Assembly (NCBI GenBank): GCA_022393335.1
Contig: JAJEKB010021308.1
Span: forward strand, 20,206 to 84,205
Length of the DNA stretch: 64,000 nucleotides
Direction of reading: 5' to 3'
From: Macrotrachela quadricornifera
Lineage: Eukaryota; Rotifera; Eurotatoria; Philodinida; Philodinidae
The position numbers and the translations under genes are program-made. Below, in pieces: positions 46,925 through 58,752 of this stretch. Below the pieces are notes generated by a model, which worked only from the letters and a program-made list of their open reading frames with translations, made no database searches and had not been told where the DNA came from. The first letter of the stretch is position 1; every line of letters begins with the position of its first letter.

Positions 46925-47104
46925 CTAAAAATCGAGAGAAGAATTTTATTGTAGATTAGTGGCTATTATATTGATATGAGAGTATTAAATATTCCGTTTA
47001 TTTTCGGCTTGTTGACTTCTACTTTATCATGAATATAGTATCGACTTTATTTTTTGAGCTAACTGAAAATTTTCTTCAAAAATAAATGTAAAGTTTACAA
47101 AAGT

Positions 47105-47587
47105 TTTCGATTCAGAGATGTCCATCGCGGCGCTGCCGCTGCCATCACCGCTGCCGCGATGGCGGTGGCGGCAACGGCAGTGGCAGATTTTTTCAGAAAC
47201 CATCGCGGCGCGCCAGCAGTTTTTATAATACTGTCGCGGTAGCGGCGCGGCGGCGGCAGCATTTTTATGAGAAAAATTTCAAAATTCAAGAATTTACATA
47301 GAATCTCGACATTGATGTATGCTGCATGATAAGGCTTGGTGAGTCTGATCAATTGGCAGGAGCACCTGTAGTTTAAACCAATCACAGTATTGAAAATCCA
47401 CAAGTTTTTAAAAGTACCATCGCGGTAGCGGTCAACTTTTTTATGGCACGTCGCGGCAGCGGCGCGGTAGCTTTCTTTGATTATCGTCGCGGCGCGATGC
47501 GGCAGTGGCGCGAGTAGCTTTCTTTGATTATCGTCGCGGCGCGCCAGCGGCAGATTCTCAACCGCGATGGACATCTCTGTTTCGATT
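47105..47587. mobile_element. GC-rich hAT-type MITE, copy 3
   Basis: Element 47113-47579 (467 bp) is flanked by TTTCGATT on both sides. Same ends and GC-rich interior as the copies at 36972 and 43947. The centre of copies 2 and 3 also shares AATCTTGACATTGATGT(A/C)TG-like sequence. It lies between the Roco exons and the last TIR-array exon. Confidence 0.9.
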
Positions 47588-48032
47588 ACAATCCATACAT
47601 TGAAATCATAGGAAACTCATTAAATATCGAAAACAATGGTTAGTCTGAGAATTTTAAAGTATCGCGCAATTTCTACGAGATTAAAATGTGAAACATAATA
47701 TAACTGTTAGTACTATCCTCCACAGATACTTGAATTGTACCTATTATAAAAATGATTTTCACTGCATTCTACAATATAAACTTGTAATTGACTTCTATCA
47801 GTCATAGTCTGTGACGACTTTAAATACTACATCGATTATAATCAGTAACAGTCTACAGCATACAGTTATTCATGATCGATTATGATGTTTGATGTCAAAT
47901 CTATCACCGTCTCATGCCATCCTTACCTGTTGATCACAGTCTGTGGGGAGGAGAAATGAGTCCAAATTTCTACCCTTAAACACTTTCTTTCAGATCGTGT
48001 TTCACAAAAATAGTGGTTGTTATAGAACTTAC

Positions 48033-51000
48033 CCATTGTGCATCATACTTTTCATGTTCAATACGAGTAATCAATTCATCTCCTTGCGCATCATTAAAAT
48101 TTTCAGCAATAACATCACGAAACTCGATCGTTTCCAAAGTAACAGTTATATTACCTAATAATGAAATAGTATACAGTCAACCAATGGATGAAAATTCTCC
48201 AACTATCAAGTCAGTCAGACCTCATATATTTTCATAAAAGAATAATAACAGTGGAAGACTCGACTTTTTTACAGTTCTCTCTTTTTCTCCAGTCCTTCTT
48301 CAAATCATTCACTATAAACGATTATCGACGATTATTTTTAGAGGCAAATGATGAAATTTCATACATACATTTTCTAATCTTGCTGTAAATGTCTTGAAAT
48401 TGTAAAGGGAATAGTTCACAAGAGTGAAATTTTGAATATCATGAAGAAATCGTTTACGATCGTTCACAAAAAAGAATTAAGTAGATGTTCGACTAAAGAC
48501 TTTCTCGGAAAGTTATACAAAAAATACCATAGAAAATACAATGAAAAATTCACAAAGTAGTTGTCTAAAAGTTTTTTCAATATGGTCTACATTCTCGTGA
48601 CACTAAAAGGCTTTATTACGAGAATCATTGATGTACAAGTAGCGTGGATCGAGGCGATCCACTAGGTCCCTTGACTGTAGGTTCGGACTAATACCCTGGC
48701 AACAAGTACATTCCTTTTAGAGACTAATATTACAACTAAAGCCTATGAGATAGGTCTCGATAATAATGAATAATACAACCGATGCATAGTAGTTGAGGAC
48801 CCAAGGATACCCCAAATATATAGTAGTTGAGGGTCTATGGATACCTGCAATCTATAGTGCTTGAGAACCCGCCCATAGTAGGCTACGTGAGCATGTGTGG
48901 GTCCTAGCAAAAATGTATTCTGATTGATCGAAAAAATTGACCAATCCAAGGGTGTGCGATCAAACGCACCTTCAGTTTCTGGATTGAGATCCTCATTACA
49001 GTCAAGGAAATGTCTACGACAACCTTTAATCTATCCAAACAACCCCATGTTTCACCCGTATAATAGTGGCAATATTGAGGCCCATCATGCCATTTGTATA
49101 ATGGCCAGCCCAACTCCCTATTTTTTCGCTATTATATTGGAACAACATCCTGACGTTCGACGCGAATGGTAGCATCTATGGGTGCCTTCATAGTATAGCA
49201 CTTCAAGACCTAGACGTACCTTCATGATATAGAAGTTCAGGAACTACGGATGCCTTCATAGCGTAGAACTTGAAGGGCTATAGGTACCTTCATAGTATAC
49301 AGCTTTGGGATCTTTCGGTATACCCATTGTATCAGGCTTGAGGAGCTACAGTTAAATTTACAGTATGGTACTTTAGGACCCATGAGTTCCATTATAGAGT
49401 AGGACTTGAGGAGTCATGCTTACCTGCATAGTATAGCAGTTGATGACCTGAGGGTATCTTCCTAGTATAGGACTTCAGGACCTAAGAGTATCCTCATAGT
49501 ATAGCAGTTGAGGATGTTTTTTTGACCTTTGATCCTGCGGACAAACACACCGACAATTTCAGGATTTAGACCCTGACCTACAGTCAAGGGAATATAAAAG
49601 TTTCTTTCAAAGACTTACTCAATAACATGTTTGAGTTTTTCTAAGCAGACTAAGCAAGACTAGTTACAGTTACTATTAGAATCAGTCTAATACTACGAAT
49701 AGTTCCCTAAACTATTGTTACTTAAAATTTATCTTCAAAAAGATGGAAGCACATACTGGATAAATGAAGATGTCGATATGCTACTATGAGTGTAAGTATA
49801 GATGCTAATAGGAAAAAGTCGACACTTCTTGCATTTACATGCTCAAGAAATTATCTAGATGTTTATCTTCTGCGTTCTCATATGGAAAACTATGATATTA
49901 CTGACGATCAGCTTAACATTGATACCGAAGTCAAGATTCATATCTCGAGTAAAATAAATTATTATGCCGTTTCGCTGACAATAGGCAATTATTTAAGAAT
50001 GTATATAGAAAAACATTTTAGTTACTTAGCCAATCTGTAGGGTCCCACCTGTGGGACAATATTACTGGTACGATTGGTTTTCTCTGTCTGTTTGCGAATT
50101 CCATTTCTGCTCGGCAGTTTCTCGAATTTTGATAATCTGGTGTAAGAAATGCAACAAAGACAGATGCATTTTCAACACCTTCAGCGACACTTCAACAAAG
50201 AGATCAGTATTTGTAAAGATGAAACTTTAGTTCTATTGTTATTTACACTTCGTATGTATTTGATTTTATGCCATCTTGATTATCCATCCAAACTTTAATA
50301 TTCTTTGCTGTTAAATAATCATAAACTGTTTTAACGACTTTTTGATCTTTGAAGCTGTAAGAGAACATGACATGTGACTCTTTCGTCTAGAAATAGTAAC
50401 AATTAAAATCAAAAGAAATCATCATTTATTAAGTTTGTGAAATGGTTTCTGTGTACACGTACGTGAAGAAAAATTTTCAATTTAAAATTTCATATAATAT
50501 AAAATGAAAGATAATGAATAGCAGTGTACTCACCTGTTGTTCATCTTTTGGTTTATTTTTAATACGAGAAATCAATTCATATCCTTTCACGTCATCAAAA
50601 TTTTCAGCAGTAACACCACTAAAGTGAATGTATACAAGATCAGCAGTTAATAAACCTAATAATGAAATAGTACATAATTAGCCAATTGATGGAATCTTTT
50701 TTCAAGTTTCAAATCAGTTGAATCTCATATATCTTTAGGAAAATATCAACTATGGACAATTTGATTCTTTTACATATTCATCAAGAAATTCGTCTATATA
50801 TTTATCTAGGAAATCATTAAAGAACGGATATAGAAAATTTATGCTTACCTAGCCAGTCTGTAGGTTTCGATTTGAGAGATAATCTTAATGGTATGATACG
50901 TTTTTGCTTCTCCTTTGCATAATTTAATTCTGCTTGACAGTTTTTCGAATCTTGATAGTTCTGTGTAAGAAACGCAACAACGACAAATGCATTTTCAACA

Positions 51001-53798
51001 CCTTCAGCCATACTTCAACAAAAAGATCAATATTCATAAAATAGGAAATTTTAGTTCTGTTGTTATTTACGTTTCGTATATATTTTCTTTTATGCGTTCT
51101 TCAGTATCCATCCAAACTTTAATATTGTTTGCTGTTAAATAATCATAAACTTTTTTAACAAGTTTTTTATCTTGAAAACTGTAAGAAAGCATGACGTGTG
51201 ACTCCTTCTCCTAGAAATAGTAACAATCAAAACAAAAAGAAATTATCATTCATTAATGTGTTGTCGTAACTAAAGTTTATTTTAAACTTCATTTCGATAA
51301 TGCACTTACCTGTTGTTTATCTTCTACGTTGTCTTGAATACGAGTCAGCAACTCATATCCTTTCGCATCGTTAAAATTTTCATCAGTAACATCACGAAAG
51401 TCAACGTGTACAAGATCAGCAGTTGACAAACCTAATAATTAAATAATACATAATTAGACAATTGATGAGATCTTTTCTCAAGTTTCAATCAATTGAATCT
51501 CATATATCGTCAGTGTTTTTTTAATAATTCTCACAGATTTTCTTATAAATGTCTTGAGACAATAGAAGGAATAGTTTACAAGAGAGAACTATTTGAAACC
51601 ATGAAATATTTTTGGATCATTCTCAAGAAAATTAAGTCGATATCCGACTAAAGAATTTGCCAAGTAATTATCTACAGCCATCTTCAACATGGTTTCCCCT
51701 CTTGTGACGAAAATAAATCCCTATTTGTTAAAATTTATTGTCAGAATAAAGGAAAGCTTTTACTATTATTCATATTCATCAAGAAATTCGTCTATATACT
51801 TATCTAGGAAATCGTTAAAGAATGGGTATAGAAAATATATAGTTACCTAGCCAGCCTGTAGGTTTCCATCCGCGAGATAATGTTACTGGTATGATGCGTT
51901 TTTGATTCTGTTTTGCATAATTCAATTCTGCTTGGCAATTTTTCGAATCTTGATACCTTTGTGTAAGAAATGCAACAACAACAAATGCATTTTCGACACC
52001 TTCAGCCATACTTCAACAAAAAGATCAATATTCATAAAATAGGAAATTTTAGTTCTTTTGTTATTTACGTTTCGTATATATTTGATTTTATACTTTCTTC
52101 AGTATCCATCCAAACTTTAATATTCTTTGCTGTTAAATAATCATAAACTTTTTTAACAAGTTTTTTATCTTGAAAACTGTAAGAGAACATGACATGTGGC
52201 TCTTTTACCTAGAAATAGTAACAATCAAAACCCAAAAAAAATCATTATTTATTAATGTGTTTCCAAAACTAAAGTTTTTTTTTCAAGTTTCTTAAACATG
52301 CAGATGTAAGTGAAGAGAAAATTCGAGTTGACATCCTTGTGTTCGTTCTTACCCTTACATTGTCAAAATTAGAATTCAATAGAAAGAACTTTAAAACCTA
52401 TCATAACAAGCAAATGTAATATGATGATATAAAAAGATTTTTATGGAGGCATGAAAGATTCTTCGATCATTAATTCCTCGTTCGGAATGAGCTAAACGCA
52501 AAAACTATAGGTATGAGAGATAACTCGAACTTAGCAATAAGTGAATTATAGAAGTGCAAAACTTTTATTTTAGTTAGTTTCAAAATTACAAAATAAATAA
52601 AATGAGAAATATTTCTCAACATCTATCTTCTTTCTAATTTAAGATGAGAAACTTAATATTAGAGCTTGTTATAGTTTAAAGTAAAAGGTAATGAATGTTA
52701 AAGAACCTACCAGTTGTTTATCTTGTGTTTCATCTTTAATACGAGCAATTAACTTATTTCCTTTAGCATCATCAAAATTTTCGGCAGTAACATCGCGAAA
52801 GTTAATCATCGCAAGACCAGCTGTTATTATACCTAAAGAGGAATAAGTACACAATAAGGAAATGCAATTTAAAATTCGTAAAGTAGTTGTTTAAAAGTAT
52901 TTTGAACATCGCTTCCATCTTCAGGAGATTCTGTCATAAGAATCAGTAATATGACAAGGTCGCTCTCAAGAATTCGGTCAACAACACATTTGTATTTTCT
53001 CAAGTAGTCTTGACAAAGCCCGTAATAGTTATTACTGGTGTGTCCTGATCATTTTAATACAGCAGGAAGTTTATTTTAAGCAATTTCAAATAATTCATAC
53101 TTAAAAATATATTCTCATAAGGATTGAAGGTGTAGATGTACAAGGGCAAATTTAAGTGTGAATGCCCATAAAGAGTAGTCGTCATTCAAATTCTCTGGAA
53201 GGTTTACACTAATGATGAAGATGTTTGGATTGTCCGTTAACTTCACTAAATTTTGAAGCACACTTTTTCTTATGCAACTGGACGAGCTTTATCTAATCTT
53301 CTTAATGAACATCTTCATCGTACGAATGACGTACATAACAATCTAGAGAATTTCCGAGATAATTTTTTTAAGGTAGTCGTGAATGTAGACAAGAATTTTT
53401 ATTGAAATTCTACCTGATATAGAGAACATTAACTTACCTAGCCAACTGGTGGGTTTCCACGTGTGGGCCAGTGCCACTGGTATGATTCGTTTTTTCTTCA
53501 TTACTGCGTATTGTAATTCTCTTCGGCAACCTTTCGATTTTTGATAATTTTGCGTAAGAAATGCAACTACGACAGATGCATTTTCGACACCTACATTCAT
53601 ACTTTAACAAAAAGATCAACATTTATAAATACGAAATTTTAGTTCTGTTATTATTTACGTTTCGTATATATTTGATTTTATACTTTCTTCAGTATTCATC
53701 CAAACTTTAATATTCTTTGCTGTTAGATAATCATAAACTCTTTTGACAAGGTCTTGATTCTCGTGGTTGTAAGATAGCATAACGTGTGACATTTTTTC
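48033..53798 (-). CDS. Tandem TIR-domain protein (four TIR units)
   Basis: Four TIR domains, each split over the same three exons. Exon b carries (H)VM(L/F)SYS and IKVWM(D/N); exon c carries VENA(F/S)VVVAFLT and C(Q/R)AE; exon a carries W-L-G, D-F-R-D-V and ENF(D/N)DAKG. Unit 1: 53659-53798, 53438-53601, 52711-52832. Unit 2: 52079-52208, 51847-52010, 51310-51431. Unit 3: 51071-51210, 50849-51012, 50534-50655. Unit 4: 50247-50386, 50025-50189, 48033-48154. All phases fit. The first ATG is at 53790-53792, right after an acceptor-like TTTGTAG, so the true 5' exon may be lost or missed. The Glu used by NADase TIRs is kept in all four (for example CQAELNYA). In unit 4 the c-exon donor is A-GTAACT instead of G-GTAAGT and its next intron is 1.9 kb. 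Probable role: TIR signalling or NAD+ cleavage. Confidence 0.78.
48667..49591. repeat. Minisatellite with inverted ends, in the last TIR-array intron
   Basis: Bounded by TCCCTTGACTGTAGGT (48667) and ACCTACAGTCAAGGGA (to 49591), a 16-bp perfect inverted pair. Between them are about a dozen diverged 36-43 bp units, typified by CCTTCATAGTATAG followed by (C)ACTTGAGGACC, at 48765-48880 and 49165-49510. A GATCAAACGCACC / TTACAGTCAAGG segment at 48957-49005 is repeated near 49540-49590. This insertion explains the long intron. Confidence 0.65.
50400..52250 (-). repeat. ~1-kb tandem duplication inside the TIR array
   Basis: Exons and introns of units 2 and 3 are near copies at an offset of about 998 bp (c-exon ATGs at 52009 and 51011). 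The introns share GACTGGCAT-free AT-rich sequence such as CATCCAAACTTTAATATT and TCTTGATAG/TCTTGATACC flanks. This points to recent unequal crossover. Confidence 0.7.
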
Positions 53799-54099
53799 CT
53801 ACAAATATTAATTAGGAGAATAGGAAAAATACGAAGATTCATTAGTAAGAATCAACAATTCGCCTTTCACTAATGTGATGACCGAGCGAAAAGGTTGCTT
53901 TCAGCTTCATTGCGAGTTTGTGAAATGGTTTTGTATACGTATAACGAGCAGTGTCCCATACATAGGAATATCCAAAAGTAGTGGCAACGACATTTTATTA
54001 CCACTTATTAAAGATGATAAAGTGAATAAAGCTGATTCTTTCTATGCTAATAACAATTTGGGATCTGTCTGATCAAGTCAAACAATCAAAAATCACACG

Positions 54100-54765
54100 G
54101 AGACAGATCTGCAGAATTTGGTGATTGTAGTGCTATGGTAATTTCTTCTGAATGAAGATAATCGAGTACGTATTTTTGAAAATATGGTCCTCCGTTATCA
54201 TGATGAAGTTTGATGGCATAAGTACCTGAACTAGGTCTTTCTTTCTTGATTTCTTCGATAACAAGATGAAAACAGTTTTCGATGTAACATTGGTGATTAT
54301 TGGTTTGTCCACGTCTGACAAGTTGAATTAGACGAGAATCAGTTAATTAAAAGAAAATGCAGAATAGAGTTTTTAGCGCAAACTTATTTCGTCAAACTAT
54401 TGTGGGCGGAGGATCATTTTTTGCTAGTCACCAAGCAGCATTAAAAACTTTTCGACCAGTTTCCTCTTGGAAAAACCAGGATTCAACACTATCCTGCTTC
54501 TGTAAATTTTAACAGATTTTCTTTGCATATTCGAACGCATTCACTCCGTTGATTTGTAATTCTGCTATTGTAACACAAGGATCATTACTAACAATACGAT
54601 GAATTTCTTCAATATTTTCAGGAGTACTCTCAATTACAGATCTTCCGAATCGTTCTTCATCTTCAATTTCTACTCGACCTTCATGAAACCATTGAGTCCA
54701 TCTTTCACTTGTTCGATACGACGCAGCTTCATTACCGAAAACAGTACGTAGATCGTTGTGAATGT
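54100..54765 (-). pseudogene. Mariner-type transposase fragment
   Basis: Minus-strand reading from about 54765 gives FGNEAASYRTS, W-F-H-E-G-R-VEIEDEERFGRS (typical mariner linker), ending IAELQINGVNAF. Then, after a degraded middle, RRGQTNNHQCYIENCF, KLHHDNGGPYFQKYVLDYL and SPNSADLSP, the second catalytic block (HDNxxP-like). Several stops and apparent frame shifts interrupt it. No terminal repeats were located. It lies about 300 bp upstream of the first TIR-array exon. Confidence 0.65.
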
Positions 54766-55861
54766 ACGCACTTTATTTTAGAAGCGAAAATTTTCTGTAT
54801 CCATTGAAAACAAAAATAAAGAGTAGTAAGACTCGTTTTAATTTAACTTTTTTACACTTTTTATAGAATAGAATAGCACACGATACGTGCACAAAAAGAC
54901 GTATGTATCTTTGTATACATATAAGAGATGATAAAATCTCAAAAGAGTGAGAGGAAAGAAGAAAAAAAATCAAGAAAAGAATGCCTACTGAAGACAATGT
55001 GTACTTCTGTAACCGTGACACATGATAGGTAAACTAGTCTTATTAGGATTTTTTTATTATGATGCCATCTGAAGTATGATCAATTAGCATAGAAAGAAAG
55101 AGCTTTTTCACTCTATCATCCTTAATATATGGTAACAAAATGTTTTTGCCACTAGTTTTGGATACCCCTATGTAATATTAAATATTTGTCCGATCAATTC
55201 AAAAGAACAAGATAATGATAAAATTGTGATAATACCTGAGCTTAGTAAAATTGTCGTAATTGTGAGAAGATCAATCGGCAAGTATCTGTACAATTTTATG
55301 TGTCTAAATAAAAAGGATTGAGTATGTGGTACTGTTCGTCGTTTGTTTGCAATAGCAATTTTATTCAACTTTTTTTTTTTACTTTTCTCTCCGTTGTCAA
55401 AGCATGTAAACAGAAAAAAAGTGTGCAATGTGACGATTGCACTGAGCGAAGAATTAAATAAACTCCAGCAAACGACTGCACTACACATCAACACTCAAGG
55501 CTTCATTCGAGTGAATAGCTCTTATAGAACATGTGACACAGAATTGAATCTTAGCTGTGTAGCAAAAAAAGCTTACTGTACGAAGATTACTAATTTCGCT
55601 TCAATTCTTAGGTTCTCCAGCGAAATGGAATCGATGAACCCAGCCTCTACTTCCAAAAATACAGTGCCACTTCCAAAAGTTTGATTCACTGAACATAATA
55701 TTATTCTCACTAGCTACTTAGCATAGGATGAAAAATTTGTATATTTTTTCTTTGTAGGTCCAGATAGACTACATTCACACATTACACATAAAAATGTATA
55801 TAAATCATCCTACTCTTGAGAATGAATATGAGATTATATAAGAAGATTCTAAACTATATTA
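54766..55861. other. Intergenic, one unexplained open stretch
   Basis: An open frame without an ATG at 55343-55684 (plus) has a hydrophobic start and four spaced cysteines in its second half. It overlaps an open frame on the other strand. I cannot support it as a gene. Confidence 0.3.
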
Positions 55862-55905
55862 CGATACATTTCGCCCTTGCTTAAGGGACTCATCAAGTAA
55901 CTTTG
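55862..55905 (-). ncRNA. Hammerhead-ribozyme-like motif, degenerate
   Basis: On the minus strand: TTGATGA, then a stem CCCTT-AAGC-AAGGG closed by G-C, then CGAAA. This is the order of the hammerhead core (CUGAUGA, stem II, GAAA) with C3 changed to U and one bulge. Short hammerhead motifs of this form occur in Penelope-like elements, and a Penelope-like RT fragment in the same orientation lies 540 bp upstream. Stem III and the cleavage triplet are not clear, so activity is doubtful. Confidence 0.35.
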
Positions 55906-56440
55906 CAATAATGAATTCTGCATAAGATTATATCTCAATGAATAGAGTATTACAAGAGTGAACTCAAATCAGAAGACTCTCATTCTTAATCTAATACTAA
56001 GATAATAATTCGTAAGAGCACTGAGAATTTTTATTTTGGGCAGTGTGGATTAGTGGTAAACCTTGCATTGTCGTGACTTACATAGTGTGTTGATTGTTTT
56101 TAATTATACATTTATGTACAAGGTTACCTACGTGTCAGCAGGGGTGAATCGTGAGCTATGTGATGGTTGCTATAGATAGGAGATGTCATTATCTGTTTTT
56201 GATGTAATTGAGTGTCTGGTCATTGTGATTGTGTAGGTGTGACAGAATAAATAATGATTTGTATTTTTGTTATAATGGGTTGTTTTGTTAATCGATTAAT
56301 TCATAGACGTGGTTAATATAATTTTAATATGATGATGAATTTTTTATGTGCGCGTACAATTAGGTTATGTTAAAAATGAAATAATAGAATTTATGTTACG
56401 TGCTATATCTATATATTCATTTTATTTTTGTTATTACTTC
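55906..56440. other. Possible 3' part of a Penelope-like element
   Basis: Lies between the RT fragment and the hammerhead-like motif on the minus strand. No coding sequence seen. Confidence 0.3.
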
Positions 56441-56728
56441 TCACTGCGGTTTCTTACGAATTAAGAAACTTTCCAACGTACGATTGATGTTTGCAACAAA
56501 AATAACTTTTATTTTTTGAAGTAGTAATCCAGGAAATGCATAGTATGTCTTCCGATCAGTTGTAGAATTATTTTGGTAAATTAATGGGGAAGCCAGTATC
56601 CAATATAAACAGCGTGGATGCATTATTTCTTTGTTCCATAGTTTTGGTTGTAATATTAATGGTGTTTCATTTGAATTTTGCATCATAGTGTTAAATTTCT
56701 TCTCCAGACGTGTTGTTTGATGTAACAA
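56441..56728 (-). pseudogene. Penelope-like reverse transcriptase, C-terminal fragment
   Basis: 95 codons. Recognisable blocks are LEKKFNTMMQ, ILQPKLWN, YYAFPG, and KVIFVANINRTLESFLIRKK. These match the C-terminal region of RT proteins that are abundant in bdelloid genomes and that I assign to Penelope-like elements. The catalytic palm is missing, so this is a 5'-truncated relic. It sits head to head with the plus-strand copy downstream. Confidence 0.6.
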
Positions 56729-57752
56729 TTTTTTATGTAATTGAAGGTAAACTTATTCATCTAATCTATCTGGCGTCAGCTTCAGATATAGTAATGCGTA
56801 CTATCAATGATTCGGTTACTTGTCTTGGTTCTCTTTATGGTGGATACCACGATTGTATATTTGGGCAATTATTTGTGAAAAATACAGTCAAGTCATATGA
56901 AGCTTTTAAACCCGCACAATATCAAATTATAAAGAATGCAATAAGTAAGAAGAGAAATCTTCGTGAATTGTCTGATATTGAAGACGAATTGCAATTGAGC
57001 ATTCTAATGCACATGGCACCAAAAATTAAGATAGCCTCAATTATTGACTATCATTATCGAATAATCGTTGATACCTCATATTAAAACTACTTATATTGTC
57101 ACTGGTATTTATATGAATATTATCCTTTCATCACTAGTTGGAGTTGAAACTGTCAGAAAAATCGATAGTATAGTTGAGAATATTCGAATTACTTTAGAAA
57201 CTGGTCGAGGCAATTTGATATTGAAAATAGAGGATGAAAATCTATTCAATTACACGTGAATTGATTATAATGGCAAGATTGTGTAATCTTTTTTCATTAG
57301 ATAAATCAATTAAAAAATGATATTATGGACTATTCAACAGCATATATTCTGAATATACTAAATAAGACACTACATTTGTTATTAACCTTTTGCATTTATT
57401 GATCACATTATAGAGCATGTACTTCAACTATCATTTAAAATTAAATTAAGGTATAAAATTGGTCAAAGTCTTCCATTTTTTGATGTCCTTCTGATGAATA
57501 ATAATGGTATTCTTTCAATACCTGTTTATCGTAAACCAGCTGATGAATCTTATGAGGCATCATTTACATCTGATCATCTTCGACATATATTTAGAAATAT
57601 TATTCGAGCTGCTCTCATATGTGCTATACGATATTCATCAATATTCGAAGCATTCAATATTGAATGTCGCAATATACGATAAATGTTACTGTATAATGAG
57701 TAAGTTACTTAACTAAAAATAAATAGACAATAAATGGAGAACTTTCTTATCT

Positions 57753-58438
57753 TTAACCTTTTACCCCCGACAGTACTTTCTTAAGTGTTAGAAACGAAAC
57801 AATCACTCGAATAGAATATTGATGCTTCCAATATATCGAAACTATGATCGAATTAGTTAGATATCGATTTTCATTTTTTGTCATTTCTGTGAGGGTGAGT
57901 ACGGGAAACGGTTTGAAAGGATTATCTCAAGCTTTCAGTAAAACTGATGTGATTTAGTTAAGAAACGTCGTAGAGATCTCGGAAACGTCTCATTTTATAG
58001 AAAAATGTTCACTCTATCACTTTGTGCAACTGAAAGGAAATTTTTTTTATTATTTAGTACATCTTGGATATCCTTTGATGAACATTCTGTACTGTGCCCT
58101 ACCCGCTCTAAAGTCTTTGTGAGCCTTCTGAAATCTATATGAATCACTAGCAGGCACCTTTCTGCGACGTGTAACACATCGCACATCATAGAGACACGTT
58201 CGGTTTAAATATACAGTGAGATTTTTCTCATGAAATTCTTTTTGTGAAGTCATCGACTTTATAAATCGTGCATTTCAGAGAGAAATACAGTCAAATAGAA
58301 TGCTTTGTTATGGATCGATAGTCTGAAAGATACACTACAAAAAGTGCTCTTAGAATTTTCAAAAGTTACGCTTCATTAATTTTTTGCAACTGTATTTTTG
58401 AAGTCCACATTTGTGGACATCTGGGAATAAAGGGTTAA
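57753..58438. mobile_element. TTAA-flanked piggyBac-like MITE, second copy
   Basis: Element 57757-58434 (678 bp) is flanked by TTAA on both sides. Ends CCTTTTACCCCC and CCCTTTATTCCC. The subterminal palindrome GTCCACAAATGTGGAC at the right end matches that at the left end of the 5411-7078 copy, and GATGCTTCCAATAT near the left matches its right end. So the two are one family in opposite orientation. Confidence 0.75.
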
Positions 58439-58752
58439 TAACTCACTAGGTATTCAACAACATATATAAATGAAGAATTTCATAAATTCGTTGATCAATT
58501 CAATCTATATAATGCATATCCAGCAATTCTGCCAATGCTAAAAGATGAAACTCAATTTAATTCCATAGATAATCAAATTGCACCAACATCCACACGCAAT
58601 CAATCACAAATGGCTTTCGATATAGCATTATCTCAAGTAAGTGACAAGGATTATGAAAGACTACAACAAGTCACGCCTGCAAACCCATCTGTCACGAAAA
58701 AAGTCAAAAAGAATAAATTAAAACTATGTCTATTTTTACATATCACATACGA

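Noticed and set aside
49786..50040. 84-codon plus-strand open frame
   Set aside because: Its 3' end overlaps the c exon of TIR unit 4 in antisense, and it has no recognisable domain.
55343..55684. 113-codon open frame with hydrophobic start and cysteines
   Set aside because: No ATG, overlapping open frame on the other strand, no family recognised.
56710..57259. Plus-strand open frames upstream of the Penelope-like segment
   Set aside because: Possibly the missing N-terminal part of the element, but I see no RT palm motif or other recognisable sequence.
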